NCBI GenBank assembly: GCA_027574665.1 | Contig: CM050648.1 | Location: 65,861,363-65,925,362 of the forward strand | Source: Rhynochetos jubatus | Taxonomy: Eukaryota > Chordata > Aves > Eurypygiformes > Rhynochetidae | Length of the DNA stretch: 64,000 bases | Direction: 5' to 3' | Part shown: in pieces, positions 47,059-62,000 of the stretch | How positions within the stretch are numbered: the stretch's first letter is position 1 | How the letters are laid out: each line of letters starts with the position of its first letter | Position numbers and translations under genes: made by a program | Notes under the pieces: generated by a model | Database searches by the model: none | The model's input: only the letters and a program-made list of their open reading frames with translations | What the model was told of the DNA's origin: nothing

Positions 47059-50000
47059 ATGGAGGAGACTGAGGGAGGTGAGACTGAGTTAGGGATAAGA
47101 GTGGAGCCTAGTTCCCCTCCTGGTCACTCTGCACAGCAGGAATCAGAACGACGGAGAGCAACACAGCTTTCTTCCAAACCCGACATTGATCTCAGTCCAC
47201 CTCTCATTGCTATAAAAAAAGGTAAGGGAGAAAACAATGCTAAGTACTTCACCTTGGTTTTCTATGGGAAAAAAAAAATCCAAGGGCAAAATGAGAAACA
47301 AATCATGTAAGTTGCTAACTGGTATTTGCATATCCTGCGTGGGTACATGCTATTCCGAATGTGACAGTGTAGGGACTGCAATGTGCAATTTTCAGCTTTG
47401 TAAATAAATATGCACATATAAGTAAACGAATGCATATTTTTTATATATGTATGTATTTGTAGGGTCATGCACAGTGCAACTCAGGTCCGTTAGCAGTTTT
47501 CTTAGTGTTGACTCATAGTAACATGATTAGAACCATTTTTCTAGAATTAAATGAGTAGTACTCTGTAGTATGGTATGCTCTATTAGTATAGCATATAGTA
47601 TGGCATCTCTTTTCTGGAATATATTAACAGTAACAAGGTTGAATAATTAGTTCAAAGATTATTGAACACAGCCTCACAATGACATCAGCCAGCTCCCTCC
47701 GGGCTCGTGGGTGCATCCCATCAGGGCCCATGGATTTACATATGACCACTTTACTATTCCCTGACCTTGCAGAAGAGGATCAGGTCAGAGAGTATTGAAG
47801 CAAAGTAGGCATACATAAATTCATGGGTCCGGATGGGGTGCACCCACAAGCCCGGAGGGAGCTGGCTGATGTCATTGTGAGGCTGTGTTCAATAATCTTT
47901 GAATATTCATGGCAACTGGGAGGGATTGTCATGTTTCTTATCACCAAGGGAAACTATACTCCCTTACAAGAGCTGTTCTGTTTCTGGCATTCCTGCTTCC
48001 AGCTAGCTTAACCTCTTCTGCAATTGGGCCTTCATGCTTTCTATGCCAGATCGTTCTTGGGTCACAAATGACCACTGCTGAGCAGTTACAATTTGAATTT
48101 CCCCTTCACTCCTGTAAGAATCTCATAGGGAAGCTAATGAAGTATGGAGTCTCCCTCCTTGGAGATATTCAAAAGCCATCTGGATATGGTCCTGGGCCCT
48201 AAGTGCCCATGCTTCAGCAGAGAGTTAAGACCAGTTGACGTCTGGAGGTCCCTTCCAATCTCAACCATTCTATGATTCCATGAATAATACATTATAATCA
48301 GGAGAAAAGAGACACAATCTCTAAAAAAAATTTATAGGGAAATCAGTGCTTTTAGAATATTAATTTTAGTCACAATCTCTTAATTTATTTAGAGTACATT
48401 AAACAGTAATTCCTGAAAGCTTAGTGAGCTGCTCATTAGCACTGCTGCCTGCTCCACTGAGGATCCTATTTACTGCCAGGGATATGACCTAAATAGCATC
48501 TTCTGACAAATAAAATGGTTGCTTTTTGTTGCACTAAAAGCAAGTTCTAACAATTACAAATAGTGTTGTTCAGTCCTTTCAAATAATTATCTTTTTGAAG
48601 CTAACTAAACCAGTATTTCTGTTAAAGAGTGATAAAGCAATATTTAGGAATACTTCGTATTTAAAATTTTTAAAAGAGAAATGGTGGCTGGCTGGAAATA
48701 AGTTATTCTACTTAGTATCAGGAAAATATACTCTTATTTGTTACTTAAATGATTTAAAATAATCAAATCCTAATTTCTAGAAAAAACAAAGGCATGCAAT
48801 AATTTTTTTAAATTAAATAACTTAAAAAGGCTTCAAAAGCTCTTAAGGAGGCTTAGACAATCAACAGAAGATAGTTACACCCTCTAATTATATATTTTTA
48901 TTGCAAATAGTAGCAGTCTTTATTTGTCAGATATTCCATATGCTCAAGTTGTCTTGCAAGTCTTGAGGCAGGTGATTCTCTGCCTCTACACCACTCCTGT
49001 GGGACTCCACCTGCATCCAGCTCTGGGGCCCCCAATTTAAGAAGGATATTGACTGGTTGGAGTGCATCCAGAGGAGGCCATGCGGATGCTCAGAGGGCTG
49101 GAGCCCCTCTGCTATGGGGACAGGCTGAGAGAGTTGGGCTTGTTCAGCCTGGAGAAGAGAAGGCTCCAAAGGGAGACCTTATAGCACCTTCCAGTACCTG
49201 AAGGGGGCCTACAAGAAAGCTGGGGCAGGGGCGGGGGGTGGTGGTGCTTTTTACAAGGGCCTGTAGTGACAAGACAAGGGGTAACGGGTTTAAACTGAAA
49301 GTGGGGAGATTTAGATTGAATATCAGGAAGAAATTCTTCCCAGAGAGGGTGGTGAGGCACTGGAACAGGTTGCCCAGAGAAGCTGTGGGTGCCCCATCCC
49401 TGGCAGTGTTCAAGGCCAGGCTGGATGAGGCTTTGAGCAACCTGGTCTAGTGGAGGGTGTCCCTACCCATGGCAGGGGGGTTGGAACTAGATGATCATTA
49501 AGGTCCCTTCCAACCCAAACCATTCTATGGTTCTATGATTCTATGAAGTAGCAAGTTTGTCAGAAATGCAGAAGACTGACAATCAGAATTTAGATAAAGA
49601 AGTAACAGAAGAGGAATAAATGGGTGACAATAGCAAGTGTGAAAAGCGACAATATTTCAGTCTCTATTTTTCCCAGAACTTATTTCTTCAAGCTAGTGCC
49701 TTAAATTGCTTTTTCTTACCTCTACTTCTATCAGGAGGCATTGTTTGCAATTGAACTTGAGATAAAAGCCATTATAAGACATCTTTCCCCACTAATGGCT
49801 TCTAAGTGCTTCTACTGATGCACAAGTTTTCTAATGTCTCCTTGCATGTCTCATTTTCCCCAGCCTGAGAAAGAGGGTAGCTAGCAGATAGTAAGACACA
49901 ACATTGCAGGTCTTGTAAATGCATATACACGAATAATTAGAACTTGTCACTTCTTTTAACTAGACACAGAAAGTAAGTATCGTAGATGTGGAGGGGACCT

Positions 50001-53000
50001 GAAGACAAGGATCACTGAGCTGGGATCAGTTGTCACAGGGTCACCTTTGACGGCTGTTCTTCCGGTAAGTGTTTTCATGCTAAAACAGAGGGTCACTCAG
50101 CTGCCTTTTGTTAAATTTTCTTCTGTAAAGATTATTCTTGAAATCTTCACTAACAGAAGTTTGGCCTGATACTGGAGGGTGCTGAATTCCTTCAGCATCT
50201 GTTAAATACAAGGAAAAAGAACAGTGAACTACTCAAAAGTGTATACAGTGTTAGGCCATTTACTTTCTGTGCTCACAATGTGTGTTGCTGGGATTTTGGT
50301 TTTCAGGTGGTTTTTATTTTTGGGATCATCTACTGGTTAACCCCCTTTCTTTGCCAAGATGAAAATTAATACTGGTTAAGAATACTTGAATAAGGTCATG
50401 TTGCATCAGGGAAGACATACGCAAAGAGATCCAGCTGTTGGCATGGAAGCCAGAGGTGGCAAAAGACTAATTTGGGGCCTGCATGGGAGAAGAGTGAATG
50501 GTGAATCAGGAAAGATGTAGCTTTTAGAGACATCAGAATGGTACTGACCAGCAACTACAGGTATTCAGGCATTCTTGGTGTTTCCAGGTCTCAAAAAGAT
50601 GCAGGTAGACACAGGAGTGATGTAAAACAGCCATTCTGAGTATGGGGTAAGACCAAATGGTAGGAGGCAAAGGTGGACATTGGCCATCTTTTTGCTTTTT
50701 TAATCCAAGACTAAATCAGGACTGATCAATTAGAATTCCTGGTACTGTCCTAGTGCTGGGACAATGATGTAGTTTATTTCTGTCCAATGAAAATGGTGAG
50801 GTACAGAGACACTCTAGACATCCCCAGACTCCATATACTCATGTCAGTGGGAGCTGTGCGTAGAAGGAAATGCTCAGTGTGGTGGCTTTTTTACCCAAAA
50901 CTTTAGTTTTCCGTATAGTTTCTGAAGATTATGTGTTGACTTAAGAATGTTATGACCATATCTGTTTTCAGTCTTGTTCACACTGTTATGAAGATTTAAC
51001 AAAAACCTTTGTCTGTATAAAATTCTTTATCATTCTGCTGCTACCTTTATATGACCAGCATGTTAATTACCGATTGTGTATTTGTTCCTGTAGTGACTGA
51101 TTTTACAGTGGATTTGTTTTATTTATCTCCTTGGAGGTAATAACTTGATACTGTGTGTTAAGATGCTGGCAGTATAGAGAAAGATCTGGTCTCAGATCTG
51201 GGATAAGGACATACAGAAGTTTGGAAGCTGAATTCACAAAGCTGAGATTTGAATTAGAGCCTTTGAAGTGTTAAATTTGTATTGTGACCTCAGCCTGGAT
51301 CCACATCTGATTCTGAGATCCTGATCTGAAGTTTCCAATCTGGTTTCCATTGTAGCAGCTTTATACTGAGAAATAATTATAGCCTAACAAATTAATTATT
51401 GCTGATCTTTTCCCTCTGCATTCCTGAGATGTAATTTTTTGTGCTCCTGCTTGAAGTAGTTTATGAGACCATCTTAAAAATCAAAAATATAAAATACAAT
51501 CCTTATGTAAGGAAAAAGAATCTCTATAACAAACTTTTATTTTCTAGACAACTGGTAAGAAAAGTATAGTACTATCCAGTGAAACCAGGAAAGAACTAGC
51601 CAAGCAAGCCAAAGTCACCAAAGAGGAGAGAAGAGCTCAGATAGATGAAAGACACAGGTATTTGATATCAAGATTAGCAGATGGGATAGGCTTAAGTGAG
51701 CAGCAAGTGGAGGAGGCCATTATTTGTGATGACAAGGTAAATATTAATTAAGTTATTATTATTTAATATATTTCCAAAATTACCAGTCTTTTGAAACTAC
51801 TTCACAATTAACTACAACTGTAATTTTGTTTCTAGTTTCAGCTTATAGAACAATTCTTTGCCCCTAATGGACTTAAAAAGTTGCTCTTCTTTTACCAAGA
51901 TGTATTGCAGGTATTTTTTCTGTTATTACTTCTGCAAAAGCAAAGTTGCGTGTTTTAAAAAGATCGCGATTGTTGCAAAGTTCAGAAAATCTTAGCAGAG
52001 ATTTTTTTGCTCTGCATGCCAATGTGTAAAGAACTTGGATCTCATTGTTTAGTTACTGACATCTTGGGTGAAAACGGGAGAATGCTCTGTGGCATGGTTT
52101 GATATTATTCTTGGTTTCACAAAAGAAAACCTGAAAATGCCAAAGTAAAGTAAAAATCTAGACTTCAAAAATTATATATAATTAAGGCAACGTGTTCACA
52201 GTATTCAGAGTTTAAAAATGCTAGATTGGCTAACCTAAATATTATTGGAATGGGGGAACTGTCTGTTTGAGAACCGTTTTGTCTTCTCCTTTTGGTTTGA
52301 ACTGCACCAGCTGTACTATGGACAAAGCGCTGATTCAAGAGGTTGAAAAATTACGTGGTTTCTTTCTAAATTAAGGTGGCTTCACGTTCAGGTCTGTCCC
52401 ATTCTGCAGAAAATAATTTCAAGCTTGGAAAACTATAACTGGAAATAAGGTAGCTGCGGTCCCCAAGGCATGTTTCTCTCACTTTCAATTTTGAGAAGGA
52501 GAAGTCTCTTCATAAAAAGCAAAATCATTTGTTCAGCTTCCACTCTGTGTAATATCAGAAGGTGCCAAGCAACCTTGAAATTGCCTAACATGACTGTTAA
52601 GGGCTTCCTGAACAGCAGAAGTCCTTCCTCAGTCCTTTTGGGTTATGCCATTGAGGAGCCATGTTAGGGTGAGCTCACTCACCATGTGGCGGTATTTTAG
52701 GTTTCTGGGGGAGAAAAAACTGATTGATAATGCACCATCGTCAGTTAAGCACAAGAATTAATTACAGATTCATAGAATGAATTACAGTTTCATTGCAATT
52801 CATAAAACTTAAAAGAAGTTTTGAGTGTTACTGGAATTGCTTAGAGATTTTGCAAAGCACAGAATCAGCTCAGCTGTCAAAACAGTTTAATCAGTTTTCC
52901 CTTTCACTGGGACTGTGCATGCACATTTCTAGGACGAATATGTTGTTCTCTGACTTAAAACAAGATGAAACTAAAAACCTTGAAAATGTTTTCCTTAACT

Positions 53001-56000
53001 TACAAACCAGAAATAAATATGTAGCTTGCGTTAAGCGAAACATTTCATTTCTGCGTTTGCTTTTCTTTTAGTTTGGTGTTTTTAACCAGTAGAATAGGAA
53101 TTTATGAAAGTTTTGTTGCAAAAGCATCATAGCATAAGAATAAACGTCTCTGATGAAAGGAATGAATGCCATCTCTAGCATCTTCCGCCCCATTCTGATG
53201 AGTCAGGAGCTCTCAGTGCATTGACTGTTCTGTCAACGGTTTGGTTTAAAACACATCAGAGGATTGGAGATGTCTCAGGGTCAGTATCCTACATACTTGC
53301 CCTGTTCTTATTAATTTTTGACTATTCTTGGAGATTGGGCTGGACAGATGGTTGGCCTGACCTAGCTGACATGTTCTTCCCAAGATTTGTCAAATATCCT
53401 TTCTTTAGTGCTGCTCACCTTTCTTTTTCCCCAGCTTGGGTGCACGATGTTCACTTGAGATTGTGCATAGGGGTTAGAAGATACTGATTTGGGGTGGAAG
53501 TGGGGAGTCACCACTGTATCATATATCACACATTTAGTCTAGTAGGAGCTGAACCAATTGACTTTTCAGTAAGCTGCCTCTCAAACATGAAAGAGACGTA
53601 TACCTGTGGGCTTCTTCCACATAATTTTCTGTTACATTCTTCCAAGTGTCAACAGATTATTTTCCATAGTGCATGACAGAAAATTAGAGGGAAACAGGTC
53701 TTTATTAGGCTTAAAATTTTTTTGTTGCTTTAAAGAGAAAGGGTTGTGGATACATTTTAGTGGAGAGAGACCAGTGGCAGCAAGGCTTCTCACAGAGAAA
53801 GTTTTTCAGCAGAGTGATGTTAAAGACGTGGGCAGAAAACTAGATTTCTTTGCATTGTTGGCAGGATTTAGCTGACAGTGTTCCTTGTGAGTCCCGCTCA
53901 CAATTACATTATGACTTTGCAGACTGAGCACGTGGCTTTTTCTGCATGCCATCATTTGTTTCTGTGGAGGAAGTTGCCCTAGGAAACACTTCAGATGTAA
54001 TTTCATTAGTTTTTCTGCGTTTTTTTTTCCCCTCCTTCTTTTAGTGTTTTCTGAAAAAACAAGGCTATGAAACAGTTTACTAGCGATTGTGAGATACATG
54101 CCAAGCTTATTCTCCAGATAAAGTCAACCTCACGATTTCTGTTTAGGATTTACTAACTGATTCAGAATGATCTTGGTTATAATTCACATATTCAAATAGG
54201 ATGAGGTATTTGTATGATAATAGTTTTTATTTTATTAACCTCTTATTTATAATTTAATTGCTAGCAGAAGTCGAATGCGTCATTGAGGTCAGATGGGTCA
54301 ACAACCAGCTTGCTTCAGAAGAAGTTATTTTTTACCATGGGTTCTACTGAGGTATGGTTGAAAAATATGTTAGATGACATTTGAGAAGTAGAATATTGAA
54401 AAAAAACATAACAGTTGTGCAGCTTTTTGTAATTTTTGGACAGCTCTTTTAAGTACTTAGTCTATGTTCCTGTAATGTAAGATTTCCCATGAGTTCTTGA
54501 GTTGGAATTCAGCAGTAAAGAAGTAGTGATTAACGGAGAGCAGGTCAAATAAACCCTTGTTAAAAAAATTACAAATCCTAACATTTTTGTTAATGACTCC
54601 ATGTTTAAGTATTTTCCAGTATTCGTGTACTTCTAGTTTAAAAGTGAGTTCTTCAGTGGTTTTCAACTTCCTTTCATATAATAATACTGCACATTACTCC
54701 AAAAATCTTTAATAATTATTTTATTCCATTCAAATTCTTGTAACAACCTCCTCACTGTAACGTCTAAGTATTATTCAGCAGCGTATTCAGTGTAATCATT
54801 AAGACTTCTGATTGATTTTCTTCCTTTCCATCTTTTTTGAGGGGGAATCAGGTGTACCATAGACAATTTTCTTTTAATAAGGCATGGTGGTGTCTTTTCC
54901 CCCCCACCCCACAGTGAGCTTATGTTAGCATTCTTATATTAGAAAAGAAAAAGCTGAAGGATTCTTTCTTTCTTCCAGAGAAGTGAGGTTCATTCCTCTG
55001 CCGGTTGAACAAATTGAAATAGCATTTCAAATTTGTTACAGTTGAATTATTATTAGATTTAATAGAATAAAAATAAACATTGTTGCAATACTGACTTGCC
55101 GTACTTTTATATTACTTCAGTCCATCCAAAAGATGAAAATACATGTTAAAAAGTATTGGGATCAGAAGTTTTTAGTAATCTTTAAATTCCCTTGTTTAAA
55201 AAATGAAATAAATGTCATTCTAAAATGATCCACTCTGGTCTAGGTATCTATGAAAAGTACTTTAAATGTTTGAAACCTCGGGATATCTTCAGCGTTTTTT
55301 TCAGTAACTTATGTTGGCAGATTCAGAAAGGGATTAGACAGTCTCATGGAGGTCTATAAATGGATACTAAAATAACTAGACAGGAATATGTTGTCTGACA
55401 GCCGTCATACAATGATTGCAGGTCATCAGGAAATAGATGAGGAGTGGAGCCCAGGAAGTAGCCTAGCTCGCAAGCTCCCCTTCAACTGGGTTTTCTTGGT
55501 GGAGATGCAATACTGGACTGGTCTGCCCAGAAGGGCATTTTTGATGTTCTTATTTCAGATGGAGAAAAAACAGTGTTTGATTTGAGAGGGGCAGCTTTTC
55601 AAATATCCTCCAAACAGTTCACTACCTTTTTGAATAATGAATTTTTTACAGTTTTGTTTTCGGCACATTTTAAAGTTCTTAAGTACATTACATTTACTGT
55701 ATATATGCATCCTTTTTAATGGTATGCATTTTGTCCTTTTTACAGAACTTCACAGGAATTTGTGCATTTTTCTTAAGGACATCAGAAAAAGTTATAAGTG
55801 CATCAAACATTTCCCAGGTCAGACCAAAATCATGCAGTTTGTAGTGTACTTTATATTTTCTTAGAACTTTATTCATGCAACTGGAATCAGAAAAGGAAGT
55901 GAGGTGTGCTTTCATGAAAATGTCAAGTTCTGTGTTTAACAGTTCTTTTTCAGCTGAATAATTATTTATGATAAAGTGATGTTCTAATGATTTGGAAATT

Positions 56001-59000
56001 GGCTATTGCAACATTATTAAAACCATGATTTTAATGAATAAAAATTCATTATTAATCAGTCATTAAAGATATAATTTTTCATGGCAATAGGGAATAAAGA
56101 CCTAAACCAGGAGATTTCCATTTAATTAATGAACCTAAATTATGAAAACGCTGCACTTAAATAACTGTATCTTTTAAAAATTTTAAATAAACTTCCTACT
56201 AACTAAAGTAAGGTTTTCCTGTGCCTAATATCTTTAGTTGTGTGTAAGAGAAGTACTGTAACAGTGTTTTCTGACTTTCAGAGATACTCATGTTCTTGGG
56301 AAATATTTGCAATAGTTTTTTACAGGGAGCATCCAGATAGTAACATCTAAGAATAGATAATGTAGTAAGCCTAAAATCATAATCACAAAAATATTGATGC
56401 AGGCATTTTTATACTGTACAGATTTTCTCCTTATTTGTCACTAACAGGTTGATGTGTTCCATTTGAGCAGGCCAAAGCTGTAGTAAGTTTGTTCTCCAGC
56501 TATGGTCATGTAAATTAGTACTTCATTTTCTGTCAGTCACTTGCTTTATAACATTATTTTTACAGATACCTCACCCAGAGGTGCAGAAGTAATTTCTAGG
56601 CTGCTACTTCTTGCACCCTGTCAGTCCTGTTGCACTGTTTCACTTACTTGGGTGCCTGTCAGAATGGTTGTCCAAACTCTTTGGTTAGCTGCCTTGGTGC
56701 CTTCTCTCTGTAGTTCTCTTGTGATCACCTTCTTTTGGCAGGGGCTGTCATGTAACTTCATTCCTTATGTGAGTCAATATTTTTAGATGCTATAGAAGGT
56801 AAATCAAGCCCTACTTTCATTCAGCTGGTCTTCACACCGCTGAGGCTTGGAGCTCAGGCTCAGACTGTCTTGGCAAATTTTGGTTTATCCTGGAGCGTGT
56901 GTAGGACTAGTTGGAAGGACAATCTGGGACCCCCCTAGAAATATATTGATTTGTCCCCTATTTCTTAAGAGAAATAGCTGAATCTTCAGCATCCTGTGGA
57001 AAGGAATGGATCAGGTTGTATGTTGACCTTGTCCTAGAGAGTCTCATGAACAGACAGAAGTCGTGAAAGAATTTTCCCTACTTCCCCCTCTCCCTGCAAC
57101 AAACACTCCTTTTATGGGAGAAACTGGCATTGTGAAAAGCATCTGAAGGGGGAAAATAGCTGTCGCTTGCTTTCTTCATTGACCTTCTGTCCTTTCCCTC
57201 TGCTATTTTGCTAGCATGCCCTTTTGCAGAAGGAAGTAGTTTAGAGACATTTCCTTGTTAAAAGCCTTGGGGACAGGGCATTTCCTTGTTAAAAACCTTG
57301 GGGACATTGCCTCATAGGGAGCCTGTTCAGGCACGCAGAGAAACTTGGTCTTCTTCCTCGTAAGCACTCCTTCAAGCATTGCTTAATGGGAACTGTGTTT
57401 ATGACTTTCAGGCCAGTTTATCTTGCTCTTTCATGCTTAACCTTCAGATGGAACAGATTAAGAAGGGTGCCTTCATTGTTATCCATCATTCCTCCACTTT
57501 TTGTGAAAGAGCTTTCTACCTTCTTGTATTCTAGTGGGATTATAAAACTGATACTGTTAGGAAGTAGTATTCCCCCCATGCATAACAACTAGTGGTCTTA
57601 AATGCTCTCCTTCTGCATGCAAGTGGAGAACTAGCAAGAAATACACTAGTGGTATTAATAATCAAATAGCCAACCAAGAATGTCAAAGCCTCTACAAAAC
57701 TACTCATTTGTAGTTGCTGTTCCTGAAATACTCTGGAGTGTAGCCCTTTGCACAGGCTAAAGTTGGTAGTAGAAGCTTTCAGGGCAGAACTCTATATGCT
57801 TTCCCCTGTATCGGTGCGGCACTCATGATGATGTAGGCAAAATGAGTATATCTTTGTCCAGTCCAGAAGTCCTGAATGAGACTCCCTCTCTGCTAACCCA
57901 GAGCCTAAATGGCTGGCAGTGTGGGTTGCAGAAAGCACGTGACCCATATTCAGAATGTATACATTCACAGGCAAAATGCCAGTAACAGAAAGGCCAACTA
58001 GTCCATAAAGGAATAGTGTTGGGAAAAGATGCAATCCCTCATTTCTTCCAATTTGTGCTTTGAGCTCTGCAGTAAAATTCCACTCACCAGTACTGCCTCT
58101 CCAGCTTCAGCAATTCACTGCTGCTTCCTTCACAGCAACAATGAACTGGAGGAAACTGGGCAAGTTAGGATTTTTTTGCCTGAATGCATTTGTTGTCCTT
58201 TTTTAGGCATTTGTGATGGATGGAAATTGTTCCTCTAAAAGACAAATATAGACATATAATTGTTTTAAGATTAATTAATGCAGTGATGTTAAATGTTTCA
58301 TTTTAAATGATTGCTGGAGTATTGCTACAATATGGGAACGATGTTTCTGGAGACTAAAACTCAAGGGCAAGTCTTGGAATGTCCAGTTGAATTATAGTCT
58401 ATGCCGAATCCAAATTCAGCAGATGGGGGGGCAGTATCCTAATGGAACCTATGTAGTTATGGCCTACATGGTCCATATGTGTCTGACGTGTCTGAATTTC
58501 ACTCAGATATTATGGTGTTGAAGAAGTCTGCATGTACTCTGCTAACTTTTGTTTCTTCCTGAAGGAGGTGAATTTTGGCATATTTGGTTGTACTAATGGA
58601 AATATCCTTCAGGGCCTGGAATTTTTCTTGTCCCAGATCATGATACCAGCACTTAAATCCCAACAGGTAACCAAATAGCTAGTGGTTTTTTCTCAAGAAC
58701 ATTTGGAATGAAGGCAAGTGGCTGCTGCAGTCTGCTTTGTGCAACAGGTGAACAGGAAACAGAGATATAAAGTGATACAAGTCCAATATAGGCCTTTATG
58801 AGAGTCATGCAGTTTGTTTAGGTGTTTGACATTCATATATTTATTATTTTCAAGCAATAGCACCAAGTGTAATGCTCATGACAAAGGAGAACACAGCATA
58901 GCAGCTATACTAGGACAAAACTGTGATGATTTAATGAAACTAAATTAAGCCTGGGTTGAAAGAAGTGCCAAGTTCTTCTGGCACCACAGTCCATGATTTT

Positions 59001-62000
59001 ATTCTAGAGCGTGGTCAGCAAGCACTATATCACGTCCAGGGCATGCCGCTTCTTCAGGTTGTCCTTGTTCTGTGGCACTCAGAACGCATCACAGTTCACT
59101 CTGTTGCCTCTAGAAGCACATGTTCAGAGGTAGGAAATACGCTGTAGCTCAGTGTCAGTTAAGAGTGGTGGTGACATATGCTGTTAACCGTATGCTACCA
59201 TTTTCTCTGAGGCAGGAGCAGGATGGGAGATTAGAATCTGTTTCCTCTATTCACAGTGTGCCAGATCAGACTGAAAAAAAGACAGTAATTCAGTGTGAGG
59301 ACAATGAGAGCAGGGAGATGTTTTTATTTCTTGAGAGCCTCATGCTTGTCTCTTTTTGTCTAACAGAATAATTAAATCAATGCACACTTAAAATAATTGT
59401 GTTATAGTACTGATGAGTATATTTAAAGGGCATACTGTTAGATCTTTATGTATTGCCATGAATAAGAAATACCTTTCTAATGAAAAATATAATACCTTTT
59501 GTTTTCCAAAAGAAAGTGTGACCCTTGTTTTACCTTTGCTTTTTTTTTCTTTTGGCATAAATCATAAAATAATCAGAACTGGGGAGCTGTGAAAGAAGGC
59601 TTGAAGAACAGCCAGATACAAGACTTTCTATATTCAGTGGATAAATTTGTGGGTACTTTGTCATCATCAAGACAGAATATAGAAGATAAAATTGAGCTCA
59701 CAAAAGTGGATATTGATATTTATATCAGCAACTTACAGAACCCATCTGACTACATAACTGCAGGTGAGTAATTCCTACAGCAAAGCAAACACAATGATGC
59801 TGTTTATAAAATAAATGTTATGCCATTAGTAAAAATTTACTTTAAAGAATTAATTCATCTTCCCTGAGCTATGTACATTTTTCTTACTCTTGCCATGTTT
59901 CTGACTGTGTAATCGTAAAATCATCAAGCATTTACCCATTCTTTATTTCGTAGATCTTAAAGGATTAGGTAGTTCCTTGACATACGATGTATGCAGTGGC
60001 CTGTGTTTCTCCTGGTTTGCTGACAAAGTTGTTGCTGAGTTAAGCCACGTGCTAATGTGTATAGTCTTCAGTTCCTTTGATACTAGGGAGATCCTGTCCA
60101 ATAGTAAGTCTGGCTGTGAGGGCTGTGAGTCAAAACAAGAAGTATTTATAAAAAATTATGTGCATATTTGTATATGTAAGAAAAAGAGTAGTTACATGTC
60201 TTTGAACAGTATCTTTCCACCATTTCTTATCAGCACGTGGGTTTTCAGAGTGAAATAATGCCAAACTAGCCAACACTTCTGCAATCCCTCTCAACTGTAC
60301 ATGAGCCTATGGCAGGACAACTTCCACAGAATTAGTGACTCTTAAGATGAGGCAATAATGTTATATGGCTGGACATCCATATAGTGGTACAAGCTGCACG
60401 AGTCCTAAATATAGTGTACCAAGTGAGCTGGACCGTTTCAGCTGCTAGGGCAATCTAAAAGATGTACTGACTTCTAAATTATAGGGGTTTTTTTTGTGAT
60501 AATAATGGTGTCCGTTACGTGATGCTTTTGACGTGGAATAGACTGCAGTGGCAGAAAGAGAGAAGTGTGGAGAAGTAAGCCTTTACTTATGAAAATACAA
60601 GCAGAAAAAGATGCACATAATAGTTAATGTATTTCTTGGACTCCTGAAACATGATTCTCCCAAAATCACATCACTGTAATTTTTCTTTTCTTATGAATAC
60701 AGTATTTTTATCTGTTTCCATTGTAAAGGATATGCAGTAGTAACAGAGTGGGTAGGTACAAGGTGTATGTGTGTGCATCTTGTTGTTAACAGTCTTAATG
60801 TTTTCCTGTTGTTGGTCAGTGGTTTGAATATACTCAGCTTATGCGTAGGATTGGCTATGTTTGCCAAGGAAGAGAAGTTACGCTTCTGTAGTTAAAAATC
60901 TATTTATTTCTTGGTACTTGTGTGACTGTCCCATTCTATAATTCTGAAGGCAGTAACACAGAGGTCACTGAAAAACTTGAAGAAGTGGTCATGATTTGGA
61001 TCAAACAGATCAGGCAAGTTTTAGTGGAGAATGAGCAAATGAGAAGAGAAGCTGATGACATTGGTCCATCTGCAGAGCTGGAACACTGGAAGACAAGAAT
61101 GTCATCATTTAACAGGTTAAATCCCTGCATTATTTCTCACACAGTTTAAAAAAAAACCACACCAAACTTCTTAAAAATAAATGTAAACTTTAATTCCGAA
61201 GAGAGTATTAAATGTGTTTCTTTCTTCAAAGTCTTTTAGATGAGATCAAGAGTTCAAGAGTAAAGAAAATTATAACTATTCTTCAGGCAGCGAGATCAAA
61301 GACATTGAAGCACTGGAAAGAGCTGGTAATTGCTTTGAATAAAAGTTTTAAATGAGTACAGTACTGTATTTCTAACACACAGAACTGAACACACAATGCT
61401 AAAAATAGTTTTGAGTGTTTATGCTGTTTTGTGCTGGAGTTTATTTTCCATTTGTTGAAAAATATAACACCAATGATTCTAAAGTTAAATAGGTATCTCA
61501 AAAAGAAGTCAATGCTTCTGTAATGTGTCTTTCATTAACATAGCGAGTGGAATGGTTGTGCAAAAGTAAAGCATGCCAGTAATACAACATTTTTGTGTCT
61601 CTCTCCAGCTGTACCCTGTGCAGGGCAATTGTAGAGATGTCTGAAAAATCATCATATTGCTTTTAGAATTATTGACAGCTGGCTTCTTGCAGCATAACTG
61701 CCACTTCAGATAAGTGGATATCTGTGATGTAAAATATCAGTCAAAAGCCAGAAAATCAGCTGTAGACCATGTACAGCCAATTAGACCCCCCAAAACACTA
61801 GAATGTAGATCTTCTAGGACTTAAGAAGGTATTCCAATGTTTTGAAAATAGACCAGGAAAACAGTGTCACCTTGCTGAGGTTTTATCTTGTGCTGAACAT
61901 ATTTGCAGACTTTTATGATAAATGGCATTTGGATGAGAGTGTCCGTACAGAGCCAGTACAAGCCAAAGATGATGAACTGGATTTCTTTCTTCGTATAGAA

